Notes: generated from the sequence alone by a model not told the origin. Shown: positions 1 through 9,051, counted from the stretch's first letter. The stretch: 64,000 nucleotides of DNA from Arenibacter aquaticus (GCF_003957295.1 NZ_RQPJ01000002.1:248001-312000); one strand, 5' to 3'. Numbers and translations are program-made.

Positions 1-445
1 TAGTAGCTCCTCCTGGCATGACTTCCTCCCCTGGTTGAAATAGTAATTCTACCGTACCCGAGAACTCATTTTTAAGCTCATATAGTATTTTAGCGGCCAA
101 CAATAAAGAAGTCATATGTACATCATGTCCGCAGGCATGCATAACCCCATTGTTTTTGGAAATGTAATCTACCGTATTTTCCTCTTGAATAGGAAGGGCG
201 TCCATATCTGCCCTTAAAAGGATGGTTTTATCTTTTTCGGTTCCATGAATAGTAGCCAACAAACCAGTTTCTGCCACTGTTTGTATATGCTCTATGCCAA
301 TTTTCCTAAGCTGCTGCCGTATATATTTACTGGTCTGGTGTTCGTTAAAAGATAGTTCTGGATGCTGGTGTAGATGTCTTCTAACTTGAACAAAATCCGT
401 GGAAAAGGCTTTTGCCAGCTGTTTTATTTTCTCCTTGATTTCCAT
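1..445 (-). CDS. M20 family amidohydrolase (partial, N-terminal part)
   Basis: This frame starts at ATG 445 and runs off the left edge, so about 148 N-terminal residues are visible. They carry the hallmarks of M20D amidohydrolases (hippurate or IAA-amino-acid hydrolase type): a RRHLHQHPELSF segment near the N-terminus, LLRADMDALPI, and the metal-binding HACGHDVHMTS motif around residue 103, where Cys and His bind the catalytic metal pair. The last visible part, LFQPGEE, contains the expected catalytic Glu pair. No signal peptide is seen, so it is probably cytoplasmic. The exact amide substrate cannot be told from this family. Family is clear; C-terminal half not seen. Confidence 0.88.
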   Translation of the reverse strand, partial: MEIKEKIKQLAKAFSTDFVQVRRHLHQHPELSFNEHQTSKYIRQQLRKIGIEHIQTVAETGLLATIHGTEKDKTILLRADMDALPIQEENTVDYISKNNGVMHACGHDVHMTSLLLAAKILYELKNEFSGTVELLFQPGEEVMPGGAT

Positions 446-495
446 TTTACTTCTATATGTTCACAATATTACAACTTAAATGCCTGCCCTGTAAA

Positions 496-558
496 TCACC
501 CCTTCCGTCCCAATCCACTCAGCCGTGGATTGGTCCACCTTCCCCTGCTAGGGGAAGG
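496..558 (+). repeat. Double-hairpin repeat, copy 1
   Basis: The copy begins with TCACCCCTTCCGTCCCA and then holds two inverted repeats. One has arms at 512-518 and 525-531; the other has arms CCTTCCCCT at 538-546 and AGGGGAAGG at 550-558. It lies just past the 3' end of the DUF559 gene. It matches the copy at 1061-1122 in layout and, in inverted orientation, the half copy at 967-987. Confidence 0.6.
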
Positions 559-622
559 AACTTTTTATTCTTTTTTATCATTAAAATTATCCCTTATTTC
601 TTGTAAAACGCTGGGCAGATTT

Positions 623-940
623 TCACAAAACCATTTTATTCATAAAACGGATCACCGTGTATCCCTTGTCATTCAGAAATGTTGTTCTTTTATCGTCATT
701 TTCAGTTGAGATTGCATTATTGTGCATCTCTCCGTCCAATTCAATTATCAAGTTCTCTTGTGCACAATAAAAATCCGTAATATAGTTTCCAATACTGTGT
801 TGTCTCCTAAATTTTCTTCCATCCAATTTTTTGCCTTTCAATTCATTCCAAAGAAACGCTTCGGCAGAAGTCAGACTGTTGCGGAACTGTATTCTTATAC
901 TTTTAGTCTCTGGTTTATTACGTATTCTCTTCTGTTTCAT
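623..940 (-). CDS. DUF559 endonuclease-like protein, probably truncated by a C-terminal frameshift
   Basis: The 105-residue product belongs to the DUF559 family, which has a fold like very-short-patch-repair endonucleases. Visible family features are an N-terminal RNSLTSAEAFLWNELK, then RKFRRQHSIGNYITDFYC, the acidic core IIELDGEMH, and GYTVIRFMN near the end. Members usually continue for about 20 more residues after the RF-x-N motif. Here a TGA stops the frame at 623, but the next frame, from 630 to 565, continues the family ending (CENLPSVLQEIRDNF). This points to a single-base gain or a two-base loss near 631. The gene lies alone between hairpin repeats. DNA cleavage has not been shown for the family as a whole; the call is structural. 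Confidence 0.75.
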   Translation of the reverse strand: MKQKRIRNKPETKSIRIQFRNSLTSAEAFLWNELKGKKLDGRKFRRQHSIGNYITDFYCAQENLIIELDGEMHNNAISTENDDKRTTFLNDKGYTVIRFMNKMVL

Positions 941-966
941 GTTATTTAAAAACCAACTACATTGCT

Positions 967-987
967 CCTTCCATTGATAAGGGAAGG
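967..987 (-). repeat. Half copy of the hairpin repeat, inverted
   Basis: Arms CCTTCC (967-972) and GGAAGG (982-987) form a hairpin. Read on the minus strand with its flank, it gives CCCACCTTCCC, matching the second hairpin of the copy at 496-558. It lies just upstream of the DUF559 start, so that gene is bracketed by inverted copies. Confidence 0.5.
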
Positions 988-1060
988 TGGGTTTTGAACC
1001 TTTTTCAGGGACAAAAGTCGGAAGGAATCAGACTCTGAACTCCAATTAACCTTACAAAAA

Positions 1061-1122
1061 TCACCCCTTTCGTTCCACTTCACTTGAGGTGAAGTGGAAC
1101 ATCTTCCTTGCTAGGTGAAGGG
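1061..1122 (+). repeat. Double-hairpin repeat, copy 2
   Basis: It begins TCACCCCTTTCGTTCCA, like copy 1. It then has a perfect 12-bp inverted repeat (1072-1083 with 1089-1100) and a weaker hairpin around CTTCCTTGCTAGGTGAAG. The stem sequences differ from copy 1 while pairing is kept, as expected if the folded structure is under selection. Confidence 0.6.
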
Positions 1123-1152
1123 CCCTATTCTTTTCTTAATTATTATTTTATG

Positions 1153-2157
1153 TCAATCTTCAATCACATAATTTAAAAATCCGGAACTATTCCACTGCCG
1201 GTAGCCGTCAGGAATATCCTCTACCATAAAGACCTCCAACCCATCAGCCTTACTTACCACTCTTTTTCCGTCTTCTACTCCCAAGACACTTAATGCAGAG
1301 GCATATGCATCTGCCATGGTTCCATTAGGGGCAATGGTGGTCACCTGTATATTATTGCTTAAAGCCCTGCCGTTTCGTGGGTCTATTATATGGGAGTACC
1401 TTATATTGTCTATCACAACATATTGATATAAATCCCCTGAGGTGGCCACAGCCCTATTTTTCAACTTTATTTTTTGGAAGACCTCCTTGCCATTTTCATC
1501 ATAATAACTAAATCCCAAAACCCAATAGTCCTTATCCGGTGGTGCATCGCTAACGGTAATATCACCGCCCATGTCCACCAAAGCCGCAATTACCCCATTG
1601 TTTTTTAAGATTTTAATGGCCTCATCGGCTGCAAAGCCCTTACCAATACCCCCTACATCCAATTGCATACCGTTCTTAGTTAGTTTCACCACATTTTTTG
1701 AAGGCAATTGCAGGTTTTCACTGCCAGTTTTTACCATAGCAGTGCGTATTTCATTAAGGGCAGGAAGCTCTCTGTTATCCCTTGCCGTTCGCCATAGTCC
1801 AATTAAGGGTCCCAATGTAACATCAAAGGCCCCTTTGGTCTCTTTTGAAAAGTTGGCAGACTGCTTCAATATATAAAAGAGATCATTGCTAACGGCTACA
1901 TTCGTAAACGGAGTATTACTTAAAATGTTGATTTCACTATCGGGAATATAATTACTTAGCCTGCTATTTAGCTCATCAATTCTATTGAAAACCAATTGCG
2001 CCACTGAATCTGCTTTTGCTTTATTTTCATCATAAAACACCAGACCTATTTGAGTCCCCATTTGCCGATGTGAATATTGAAACCTTTTTTGAGCCGTTAA
2101 GCACATATTAAAAGCAAAAAGAAATAAGAGAATAGGGAAAGGGCTGGTTTTGATCAT
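1153..2157 (-). CDS. apbE: FAD:protein FMN transferase (ApbE family)
   Basis: ApbE proteins move FMN from FAD to a Thr of a target flavoprotein on the outer side of the membrane, using Mg2+. The sequence shows an N-terminal signal peptide (IKTSPFPILLFLFAF), the DVGGIGKGFAAD motif, DMGGD, ATSGD, and HIIDPRNG near the C-terminus. Length is normal. I start at ATG 2157 because the signal peptide then sits at the N-terminus; a GTG at 2181 in frame is the alternative. It is the last gene of a tight minus-strand unit behind a haem-c membrane protein, a DUF1501 protein and a DUF1549/DUF1553 protein, which suggests an envelope redox role. No obvious flavinylation acceptor is seen in the neighbours. 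Confidence 0.9.
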   Translation of the reverse strand: MIKTSPFPILLFLFAFNMCLTAQKRFQYSHRQMGTQIGLVFYDENKAKADSVAQLVFNRIDELNSRLSNYIPDSEINILSNTPFTNVAVSNDLFYILKQSANFSKETKGAFDVTLGPLIGLWRTARDNRELPALNEIRTAMVKTGSENLQLPSKNVVKLTKNGMQLDVGGIGKGFAADEAIKILKNNGVIAALVDMGGDITVSDAPPDKDYWVLGFSYYDENGKEVFQKIKLKNRAVATSGDLYQYVVIDNIRYSHIIDPRNGRALSNNIQVTTIAPNGTMADAYASALSVLGVEDGKRVVSKADGLEVFMVEDIPDGYRQWNSSGFLNYVIED

Positions 2158-2185
2158 ATTGGCTCTGGTAAATCCTTTCACGAAT

Positions 2186-3622
2186 TTACTGTAAACTATC
2201 CAGACTAGTGGCCTGCTTTATAAATGCATCTTTTAGTTCCGGATCTATCCCACGTACAATATGCACATTGGGCAGTGCCTCTTTAAGCTCAGAAAGTCCG
2301 CTATCTGTAATTTGGGTTTCCCATATATACAAACTTTTTAGACTACTAAAGCCTTTTAAAACAGTTACACTTTCATCTGTAATAGCCGTTTCATAAGCCT
2401 TTATGACCCGTAATTTGGAAAGCGTCTTCAACTTATCAATTCCCAAATCCGTTATAGGGGTCCGGTCAATCTCCAACCATTCTAAATTTTGACATTGGCC
2501 CACCGCAGCCAATTCTTCTTCCCCTATTGGAATACCACTCATATCCAACTCAACAATGTTATTGGCTATCCTTTGCAATCGGGTAATATTTTTGGAACTA
2601 TAATTAGGGGGTAAAAATACGGAAACACTCAAGGCCTGGGAATTACCGCTTATTCGTCTAATGGTAACGTAATCGGAGGCCAGATTTAGCAGGGTAGTAT
2701 CAGCTACCTTGGGAAGTTTGGCCCATTTATTTTCCGCTCCTTGGTCCATCATTTTTCTTACTAGGCCCACCAATGGATCCGTATTGTCCAAATGCTCCAG
2801 TCTTAAGGTATCAGAGGCCCCCAAGGTTATCCAACGCTCCAATATCCGTATCTCATCTTGGGACAAGGGCTTCTTCCCTTCCGGGGGCATATGCTCCTCA
2901 TTCTCCATGGGCAGGTGAAGTCGCCTTATAAGTTCACTATTTTCTGGGTCCCCAACCACAATAGAGGGCCCACTTTCCCCGCCTTCTATGAGTGCCCCCA
3001 AACTGTTCATCTCCAATTCCCCTTTTTTCTTATTAGGATTGTGGCATGCAATACAATTTTTGTCCATTATCCTGTGTACAACATGCTCATATATCAAGGG
3101 ATTTTCGGGTATTTTTTCCGTTTTATTACTATTGGGCAAAGCCAAAAAATCTTCCCCATGGGTAATCATTCCCCCATAATGCCCCGTTAATCCTATTAAG
3201 ACAATAACAACCAACTGTATGCCCCTTACCAAATAAGTTTGTTGCAAATGATTGGTGCTTATCCAATACCATAATACTGCCAACAATGCAACCCCGGCCC
3301 CCATCCATTGATGCCAAAAAAGGAGATCCGCTTTAGGAGCCGATTCCGTACCCAAAAAAAACCCGGTAATAGCAGTAATCAAAGCGGACAGCGTGGCAAT
3401 GGTCAATAATAATCTGGGTACAATTTGATTCAGCAGGCCAATACCTGCTGCCATCAACAACAGTACTATAGGAAAATGTAAGACCAATGGGTGCAAGCGT
3501 CCCAACCAAGCAACCATACTAGGCAAGTCTAAAAAGGATTCGAAAACAAGACAAAAAATTAAAAATACCGTTAGGCCAAAAATAACATAATCGACCCTTG
3601 GGGAACTGTTCTTTTTAATCAT
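2186..3622 (-). CDS. DUF2231 membrane protein with haem c domain and C-terminal LRRs (set A)
   Basis: The 478-residue protein has three parts. Residues about 10-160 form four or more membrane segments of DUF2231 type, with His in HPLVLHFPI (H44, H49), H103, and TGHYGGMITHG (H148, H155). Residues about 170-270 form a planctomycete-type cytochrome c domain with CIACH at 190-194 and a later MPPEGK that can give the Met ligand. The rest contains leucine-rich repeats (LEWLEIDRTPITDLGIDKL and following). The conserved membrane His suggest b-type haem, which is inference. It is a paralogue of the gene at 7657-9051. Spacing to the upstream DUF1501 gene is 3 bp. Function is unknown; it may anchor electron flow for the cluster. 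Confidence 0.8.
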   Translation of the reverse strand: MIKKNSSPRVDYVIFGLTVFLIFCLVFESFLDLPSMVAWLGRLHPLVLHFPIVLLLMAAGIGLLNQIVPRLLLTIATLSALITAITGFFLGTESAPKADLLFWHQWMGAGVALLAVLWYWISTNHLQQTYLVRGIQLVVIVLIGLTGHYGGMITHGEDFLALPNSNKTEKIPENPLIYEHVVHRIMDKNCIACHNPNKKKGELEMNSLGALIEGGESGPSIVVGDPENSELIRRLHLPMENEEHMPPEGKKPLSQDEIRILERWITLGASDTLRLEHLDNTDPLVGLVRKMMDQGAENKWAKLPKVADTTLLNLASDYVTIRRISGNSQALSVSVFLPPNYSSKNITRLQRIANNIVELDMSGIPIGEEELAAVGQCQNLEWLEIDRTPITDLGIDKLKTLSKLRVIKAYETAITDESVTVLKGFSSLKSLYIWETQITDSGLSELKEALPNVHIVRGIDPELKDAFIKQATSLDSLQ

Positions 3623-3625
3623 ATA

Positions 3626-5086
3626 CTAGGTTATAATATCTTTTATTACATTACCGGCAACATCAGTAAGCCTAAAGCGACGTCCCTGGTATTTGTATGT
3701 TAATTGTTCATGATCAAGACCCAGATTATTCATAATGGTGGCATGAAAATCATTGATATGAACTGGATTTTTTACAATATTATAACCAAATTCATCGGTT
3801 TCCCCAAAAGTAATTCCCGGTTTTATTCCTCCACCTGCCATCCATATACTGAATGCCCTGGGATGATGGTCCCTACCATAATTTTTAGGGTCAAAATTTC
3901 CTTGACAATAGTTGGTCCTGCCAAATTCGCCGCCCCAGATTACAAGTGTATCCTCTAACATTCCCCGCTGTTTAAGATCTAGGATCAGGGCTGCCGAGGC
4001 CTGATCCACATCTTTTGCCTGGCCTGCCATCTCATTAGGTAAATTTCCGTGCTGGTCCCAACCTTGATGGTACAATTGAATAAAACGTACACCGTTTTCT
4101 GCAAGCCTACGGGCCTGTAAACAATTGGCGGCATAAGTTCCCGGGACCTGTGAGTCTTCGCCGTACAATTTTATAATGGATTCCGGTTCCTTTTTTATGT
4201 CCATTACATCCGGTACTGACATTTGCATCCTATAGGCCATCTCGTATTGTGCAATCCTGGATTCTATTTCATCATCACCTGTTTCTATATGGTGTAGTTT
4301 ATTAAGGGAAGAAACATGGTCCAACAAATGACGTTTATCGGAACGTGAAATTCCGTCAGGATCGTTTAAATATAGTACTGGGTCCTTCCCAGACCTTAAT
4401 AATACCCCTTGGTGCTTGGAGTCCAAAAATCCACTGGACCACAGTTTGGAATAAAGGCCTTGGCTATTGCCTTTTCCCCTAGAGGTAAGCACTACAAAAG
4501 AGGGTAAATTTTGATTTTCACTACCTAGTCCATAACTCATCCAAGATCCCATACTGGGCCTTCCTGATTGTTGACTACCAGTCTGAAAAAAGGTAATGGC
4601 CGGATCGTGGTTAATGGCCTCGGTATGCATACTTTTTACTATACAGATGTCGTCTGCAATTTTCGCTATATGTGGAAAAAATTCACTTACCCAGGCTCCG
4701 CTTTTTCCGTGTTGGGCAAACTTGGCTGCCGAAGGCATCAAAGGAAATTTATCCTGCCCTGCGGTCATTCCGGTAAGACGCTGGCCATTCCGGACGGAGT
4801 CTGGCAGGTCTTCTCCCATCCTTTTGGCCAAGGTTGGTTTGTAATCAAAAGATTCCAATTGTGATGGAGCCCCTGATTGAAACAAATAAATGACCCTTTT
4901 AGCCTTAGGGGCAAAATGCGGGATACCCAATGGCTGACTCGCCAAAGGTTTGGGACCGCCTTTGAAGAGGTCCGGAATCAACAATGACCCCAAAGCCAAG
5001 GAACCGATCCCAACACTAAGCTGGGAGAAGAAGTGCCTACGGTTTACTTTAAGCGGATTTTCGGATTTTGATTTGTCTTCTTCCAT
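3626..5086 (-). CDS. DUF1501 protein, Tat-exported (set A)
   Basis: The 486-residue product is a DUF1501 protein, a family in the alkaline phosphatase/sulfatase-like superfamily and abundant in Planctomycetes. An N-terminal NRRHFFSQ followed by a hydrophobic GIGSLALGSLL resembles a Tat signal. Family motifs are WDQHG (343-347), GGEFGRT (385-391), GRDHHP (404-409) and NDFHAT (445-450), whose acidic and His residues are candidate metal ligands. It follows the haem-c/DUF1549/DUF1553 gene by 5 bp, the usual partner arrangement. No enzymatic activity is established for the family that I can name. The paralogue at 10230-11741 is closely similar along its whole length. Confidence 0.88.
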   Translation of the reverse strand: MEEDKSKSENPLKVNRRHFFSQLSVGIGSLALGSLLIPDLFKGGPKPLASQPLGIPHFAPKAKRVIYLFQSGAPSQLESFDYKPTLAKRMGEDLPDSVRNGQRLTGMTAGQDKFPLMPSAAKFAQHGKSGAWVSEFFPHIAKIADDICIVKSMHTEAINHDPAITFFQTGSQQSGRPSMGSWMSYGLGSENQNLPSFVVLTSRGKGNSQGLYSKLWSSGFLDSKHQGVLLRSGKDPVLYLNDPDGISRSDKRHLLDHVSSLNKLHHIETGDDEIESRIAQYEMAYRMQMSVPDVMDIKKEPESIIKLYGEDSQVPGTYAANCLQARRLAENGVRFIQLYHQGWDQHGNLPNEMAGQAKDVDQASAALILDLKQRGMLEDTLVIWGGEFGRTNYCQGNFDPKNYGRDHHPRAFSIWMAGGGIKPGITFGETDEFGYNIVKNPVHINDFHATIMNNLGLDHEQLTYKYQGRRFRLTDVAGNVIKDIIT

Positions 5087-5091
5087 GATCG

Positions 5092-7434
5092 TTATTCTTT
5101 TGTTATTGTTTCATCAAGATTATATATCACCTGTGCCGTTAACATCAGCGCAGCTGTTTTAACCGGATCTGTTTCCATATTTTTGTATTCTCCTTGGGCT
5201 ATCAATTTTTCTGCATTACCCTCTTCCTTTAAAAACTTGTCCAAGGCATCGGAATAATAGTTCTCCAAGACCTTAAGCTCCTCATCTTTGGGGTTCCGGA
5301 TCAGTATCCTTTGAAAAACGGTGGTAACCCATTGATTGGGAGGCTGTATTTCAGCAATCACATTCTGGGCCAATACCCTGGCCGCTTCCAACATTTGAAC
5401 GTCATTTTGAAGGGCCAATGCCTGTAATGGTGTATTGGTCTTCTGTCTTCTAACCTCACAAATATCCCTATTAGGGGCATCAAAAATGGACATACTGGGC
5501 GGGGGCAATGTCCTTTTCCAAAGGGTGTACAGGGAACGCCTGTACAACTTATCGCCCTCATCGGCTACATAGGTGGTCAGCACCCCTCTATTGCCACCTG
5601 CATTGGTCTCCTCCCATAGCCCTGGAGGCTGGTAAGGTTTTACACTGGGCCCTCCTATTTCTTTGTTCAACAAACCACTGGTGGCCAAAATATAATCGCG
5701 AATAATCTCCCCACTCATTCTAAATCTAGGAGCCCTGGACAGCCATCTATTCTCGGGGTCTGCTTTTTTCACTTCTTCTGTTGCCACGGAACTTTGCTGA
5801 TAGGTTGCCGATAGCATTATTTTTTTTAATAGATATTTTATATCCCAATTATGCTCAACAAAATCCCTTGCAAGCCAGTCCAGCAATTGCGGATGGGTCG
5901 GCAAGCTTCCCTGTACCCCAAAATCCTCAGCAGTCTCTACCAGCCCTTTACCGAACAACATGCCCCAAATCCTATTTACAAAAACCCTAGAGGTAAGCGG
6001 ATTGTCCTCATCAGTCACCCATTTGGCCAATCCCAACCTATTTTTGGGCAGGTTCTCGGAAAAAGGCAGGATAATATCCGGGGTGCCGGGGGCTACTTCC
6101 TCTCCCGGGCTATCATAGGCACCACGATTAAATATATAGGTCTTTCTTGGCATAGAATCGTTCATTACCATTACCTTGACCTCCTCTCCTTCAGGCTTAT
6201 TTATAAATGACAATACCCCAGCAGTTTCCTCATCGGATATTTCAATATAGGGAGCATCCGCAAAATATTTCTGCCGCGCGGCTTGTACGGCATCCATCCG
6301 CAATCCTTTTTCATTTACATTGTTAAAAAAGGAATATATCTCAAAATAATCCCTCTGGGACAATTGATCATATTTGTGATCGTGACATTTGGCGCATTCC
6401 AATGTCAACCCTAAAATGCCTTTTCCCAAGGTGTTGGTACGGTCCGAGACGTAGTAGGAGTGGTACTCCTCCTGTATAACCCCACCTTCCTGGGTTATAG
6501 GATGGTTTCTGTTGAATCCCGTAGCCAAGATCTGCTCCATACCCGCATTGGGCATGAGATCACCTGCCAATTGCAAGGTCAAAAACTCATCATAGGGCAG
6601 ATTATTATTAAAGGCATGGATAACCCAGTCGCGCCAAGGCCACATACTTCTATAACTGTCATCCTGATACCCGTGTGAATCCGCATACCTGGCCACGTCC
6701 AACCAGACCTGTGTCATCCGTTCCCCATAGGCGGGCGAAGCCAGAAATTCATCTATCGCCTGCTCCAGGATATCCTCGGAGGAATTGGAAAGAAACAGCC
6801 TTACCTGCGCTGCATTGGGTGGTAGGCCTGTTAAATCCAAACTCATTCTTCTAATCAACGTATGGTCATCCGCCTTTGAGGAAGGAGATAGGCCATTCTC
6901 TTCCAGTTTTTCCAAAATAAAGGCATCAATTTCATTCTCCCCCCAATTGGTTGCTTCATTTTGTGGAAGATCGGCCTTTTTGGGGGGTATAAAAGCCCAG
7001 TGCTTTTCAAATTTAGCCCCTTGCTCTATCCATTTTTTAAGCAATTTTTTTTCGTATGAATTTAATTTTAGTTGTGAATCTGGAGGGGGCATAATTTGTT
7101 TGGGGTCATCAGAAACTACTTGTTGATACAACAGACTACGGTTAGGCTTTCCAGCCACGATGGCAAATTTCCCAGGGTTCTCCGGCAACTCTGAAAATGC
7201 CGCCTGCTCATCATCCAATCGCAAACCTGCCTTTCTTTTGTTGGCATCAGGTCCATGACAGGTATAGCAATTATCGGATAGTATGGGTTTTATATGAAAA
7301 TTATAATCCACAACATCCGGTAGCTTCTGGCTAACATATTCATCGTCCACTGCTTTAAAAAGTCCCGATTTAAAGGCAAACAGCAGGGCGATCAAGCCAG
7401 TCAATATTAAAAGAACTATAGCTTTTATTTTCAT
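5092..7434 (-). CDS. Haem c (PSCyt1)/DUF1549/DUF1553 protein (set A)
   Basis: The 780-residue protein starts with a hydrophobic signal or anchor (IKAIVLLILTGLIALLFAF). A planctomycete cytochrome c domain follows, with CYTCHGPD (CxxCH at 56-60) and a downstream MPPPDS Met ligand candidate. DUF1549 covers about residues 165-370 and itself contains a second CxxCH, CAKCHDHKYD (347-351). DUF1553 covers about 490-750 (NPLTSRVFVNRIW, TNTPLQALALQND). Two haems per chain are therefore possible. It is the first gene of set A; 222 bp separate it from the gene upstream, enough for its own promoter, although I find no clear TAnnTTTG box there. Its biochemical role is unknown; DUF1501 partnership is the strongest context. 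Confidence 0.87.
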   Translation of the reverse strand: MKIKAIVLLILTGLIALLFAFKSGLFKAVDDEYVSQKLPDVVDYNFHIKPILSDNCYTCHGPDANKRKAGLRLDDEQAAFSELPENPGKFAIVAGKPNRSLLYQQVVSDDPKQIMPPPDSQLKLNSYEKKLLKKWIEQGAKFEKHWAFIPPKKADLPQNEATNWGENEIDAFILEKLEENGLSPSSKADDHTLIRRMSLDLTGLPPNAAQVRLFLSNSSEDILEQAIDEFLASPAYGERMTQVWLDVARYADSHGYQDDSYRSMWPWRDWVIHAFNNNLPYDEFLTLQLAGDLMPNAGMEQILATGFNRNHPITQEGGVIQEEYHSYYVSDRTNTLGKGILGLTLECAKCHDHKYDQLSQRDYFEIYSFFNNVNEKGLRMDAVQAARQKYFADAPYIEISDEETAGVLSFINKPEGEEVKVMVMNDSMPRKTYIFNRGAYDSPGEEVAPGTPDIILPFSENLPKNRLGLAKWVTDEDNPLTSRVFVNRIWGMLFGKGLVETAEDFGVQGSLPTHPQLLDWLARDFVEHNWDIKYLLKKIMLSATYQQSSVATEEVKKADPENRWLSRAPRFRMSGEIIRDYILATSGLLNKEIGGPSVKPYQPPGLWEETNAGGNRGVLTTYVADEGDKLYRRSLYTLWKRTLPPPSMSIFDAPNRDICEVRRQKTNTPLQALALQNDVQMLEAARVLAQNVIAEIQPPNQWVTTVFQRILIRNPKDEELKVLENYYSDALDKFLKEEGNAEKLIAQGEYKNMETDPVKTAALMLTAQVIYNLDETITKE

Positions 7435-7656
7435 CAGGGAACTGTAATTATTGCGGTAAAATACAGCGTATAAGCCTTAACACAGATGACCAATATCCAA
7501 AAGGCAGCCTACATCTACTTTTACCTATATTATATTATTTTTCCTAAATTAACAACATATTTTTAAAAAACCATCTAAAATTTTCCCAATTAACCAAAGT
7601 GGACTACAATTACACAAAAACCTAAAACAAGAAGTTTATTACAGTGCCGTTGCAGC

Positions 7657-9051
7657 TTACATTCCCAATATAATGGTAGGTCCTTCTCCATAGGCCTGAA
7701 AATTTGCCACTTGATCTTCGGTGATAGTCGTCCCCCATACATAAACCCTTTCCAATGCCTTCATTTTAGCAAAAATGTCAAAACTTGAGGCCGTAATTTG
7801 TGTTTGATATAAATTGAGTCCGGTTAAACTTTCGTTTGAAGCAATATACCCCACACCTGCATCTGTAATTGGATTTTTTTCTACCTCCAATTTCTGAAGA
7901 TTCTTGAACTGGCCAATGGTTTCCATATGCCTGTCCTGAACAAAATTGTCCTTTAGGGACAGCCATAAAATATTGTTTTTTATAGGAAGTAACTTCTGCA
8001 GTTTTACATCCAGTCCATCACCCTTTTCACTACTTACGGATTTTGATGGGAGAACAATTTCATATACATTGGCACCATACACCAATTCCCTTACTTTAAA
8101 GCCAGCAGCTACAATATCTTTTAATACCTCTGTGCCAACCTCATCAACAATGGGCATGGCAATGCCACTTTTACCGGTTTTATCCTCCAGCCCCAGCATT
8201 AGGGATGCAATGCTTATAATCTCTTCCGGGGCTTCCAAATCGGCCATGGCAACCTTAAAATCGGCATTCCCCTTTTCTATCCAGAATGACAAAATGGACT
8301 TTTCTTCCTCTGTCAAGGGAGTCTTCCCTTCTGGAGGCATAAAATCATCATGGTGCGGATCTAACATAGTGCGCCGAATCAATTCCGATTTTTGTGCATT
8401 TCCAGCAATTAGGGCATCCCCATTTTTACCTCCGCGCATAATAGCAGTTGAATCCTGTAAGGACAGTCCTCCCTTTTTCTTACTGGAATTATGACATCCA
8501 ATACATTTGTCATCCAGAATTGGATTTACCAAATAGTCATATACGGTAGCTTCTCCCAAGTGTTCTATAGACGGTAATACTACCTTTTCCGTTCTTCCAA
8601 AAGGGGCATATTTCACCAAGTAATCACTACCATGGGTTAAATTGCCTCCATAGTGTCCAGTTACACTTACCAATACCACTACCAAGGTCAGTGCTGCTAT
8701 TTTAGATTTTAAAACGTTGAATTTTCCAATATCGATCTTACCCGAGCGTATGGCCCACGCAAAAAACGTCACTATTGTTGTTACTGTTCCAAACCAAAAA
8801 TGGGTATCCAAGGTACTCACGTCATAGTCTCCGCTCAAGGAAAGCATATAACCCAGAACCGATGCAACTGCGGCGCTTATGGCCCCCGCCAACAAGGCAA
8901 ATTCAATGGCCATGGAATGCGCGGAATGTTTTTTCCAATGGCTGTATAGTTCCAAAATAAAGGCAAAGAATAAAAAACCAATAGGCAAATGCACCACAAG
9001 TGGGTGAAATCTACCTATGAACAAAACAAAATCTGGCACACTACTTTCCAT
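7657..9051 (-). CDS. DUF2231 membrane protein with haem c domain and LRRs (set B)
   Basis: This 464-residue paralogue of the 2186-3622 product has the same order of parts. The membrane domain has HPLVVHLPI (H16, H21), H84 and TGHYGGNLTHG (H133, H140), all at places matching the set A His. The cytochrome c domain has CIGCH at 183-187 and MPPEGK downstream. The C-terminal region has leucine-rich repeats (LQKLEVEKNPITDAGVGYI). The conserved pattern across two diverged copies supports a role for the membrane His, perhaps haem b or quinone chemistry, which is inference. It is the last gene of set B, 38 bp behind the NHL-like gene. Confidence 0.8.
   Translation of the reverse strand: MESSVPDFVLFIGRFHPLVVHLPIGFLFFAFILELYSHWKKHSAHSMAIEFALLAGAISAAVASVLGYMLSLSGDYDVSTLDTHFWFGTVTTIVTFFAWAIRSGKIDIGKFNVLKSKIAALTLVVVLVSVTGHYGGNLTHGSDYLVKYAPFGRTEKVVLPSIEHLGEATVYDYLVNPILDDKCIGCHNSSKKKGGLSLQDSTAIMRGGKNGDALIAGNAQKSELIRRTMLDPHHDDFMPPEGKTPLTEEEKSILSFWIEKGNADFKVAMADLEAPEEIISIASLMLGLEDKTGKSGIAMPIVDEVGTEVLKDIVAAGFKVRELVYGANVYEIVLPSKSVSSEKGDGLDVKLQKLLPIKNNILWLSLKDNFVQDRHMETIGQFKNLQKLEVEKNPITDAGVGYIASNESLTGLNLYQTQITASSFDIFAKMKALERVYVWGTTITEDQVANFQAYGEGPTIILGM

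Noticed and set aside
7946-8494. 182-residue open frame on the plus strand
   Set aside because: It is antisense to the DUF2231/haem c gene of set B, which has a CxxCH domain and a close paralogue.
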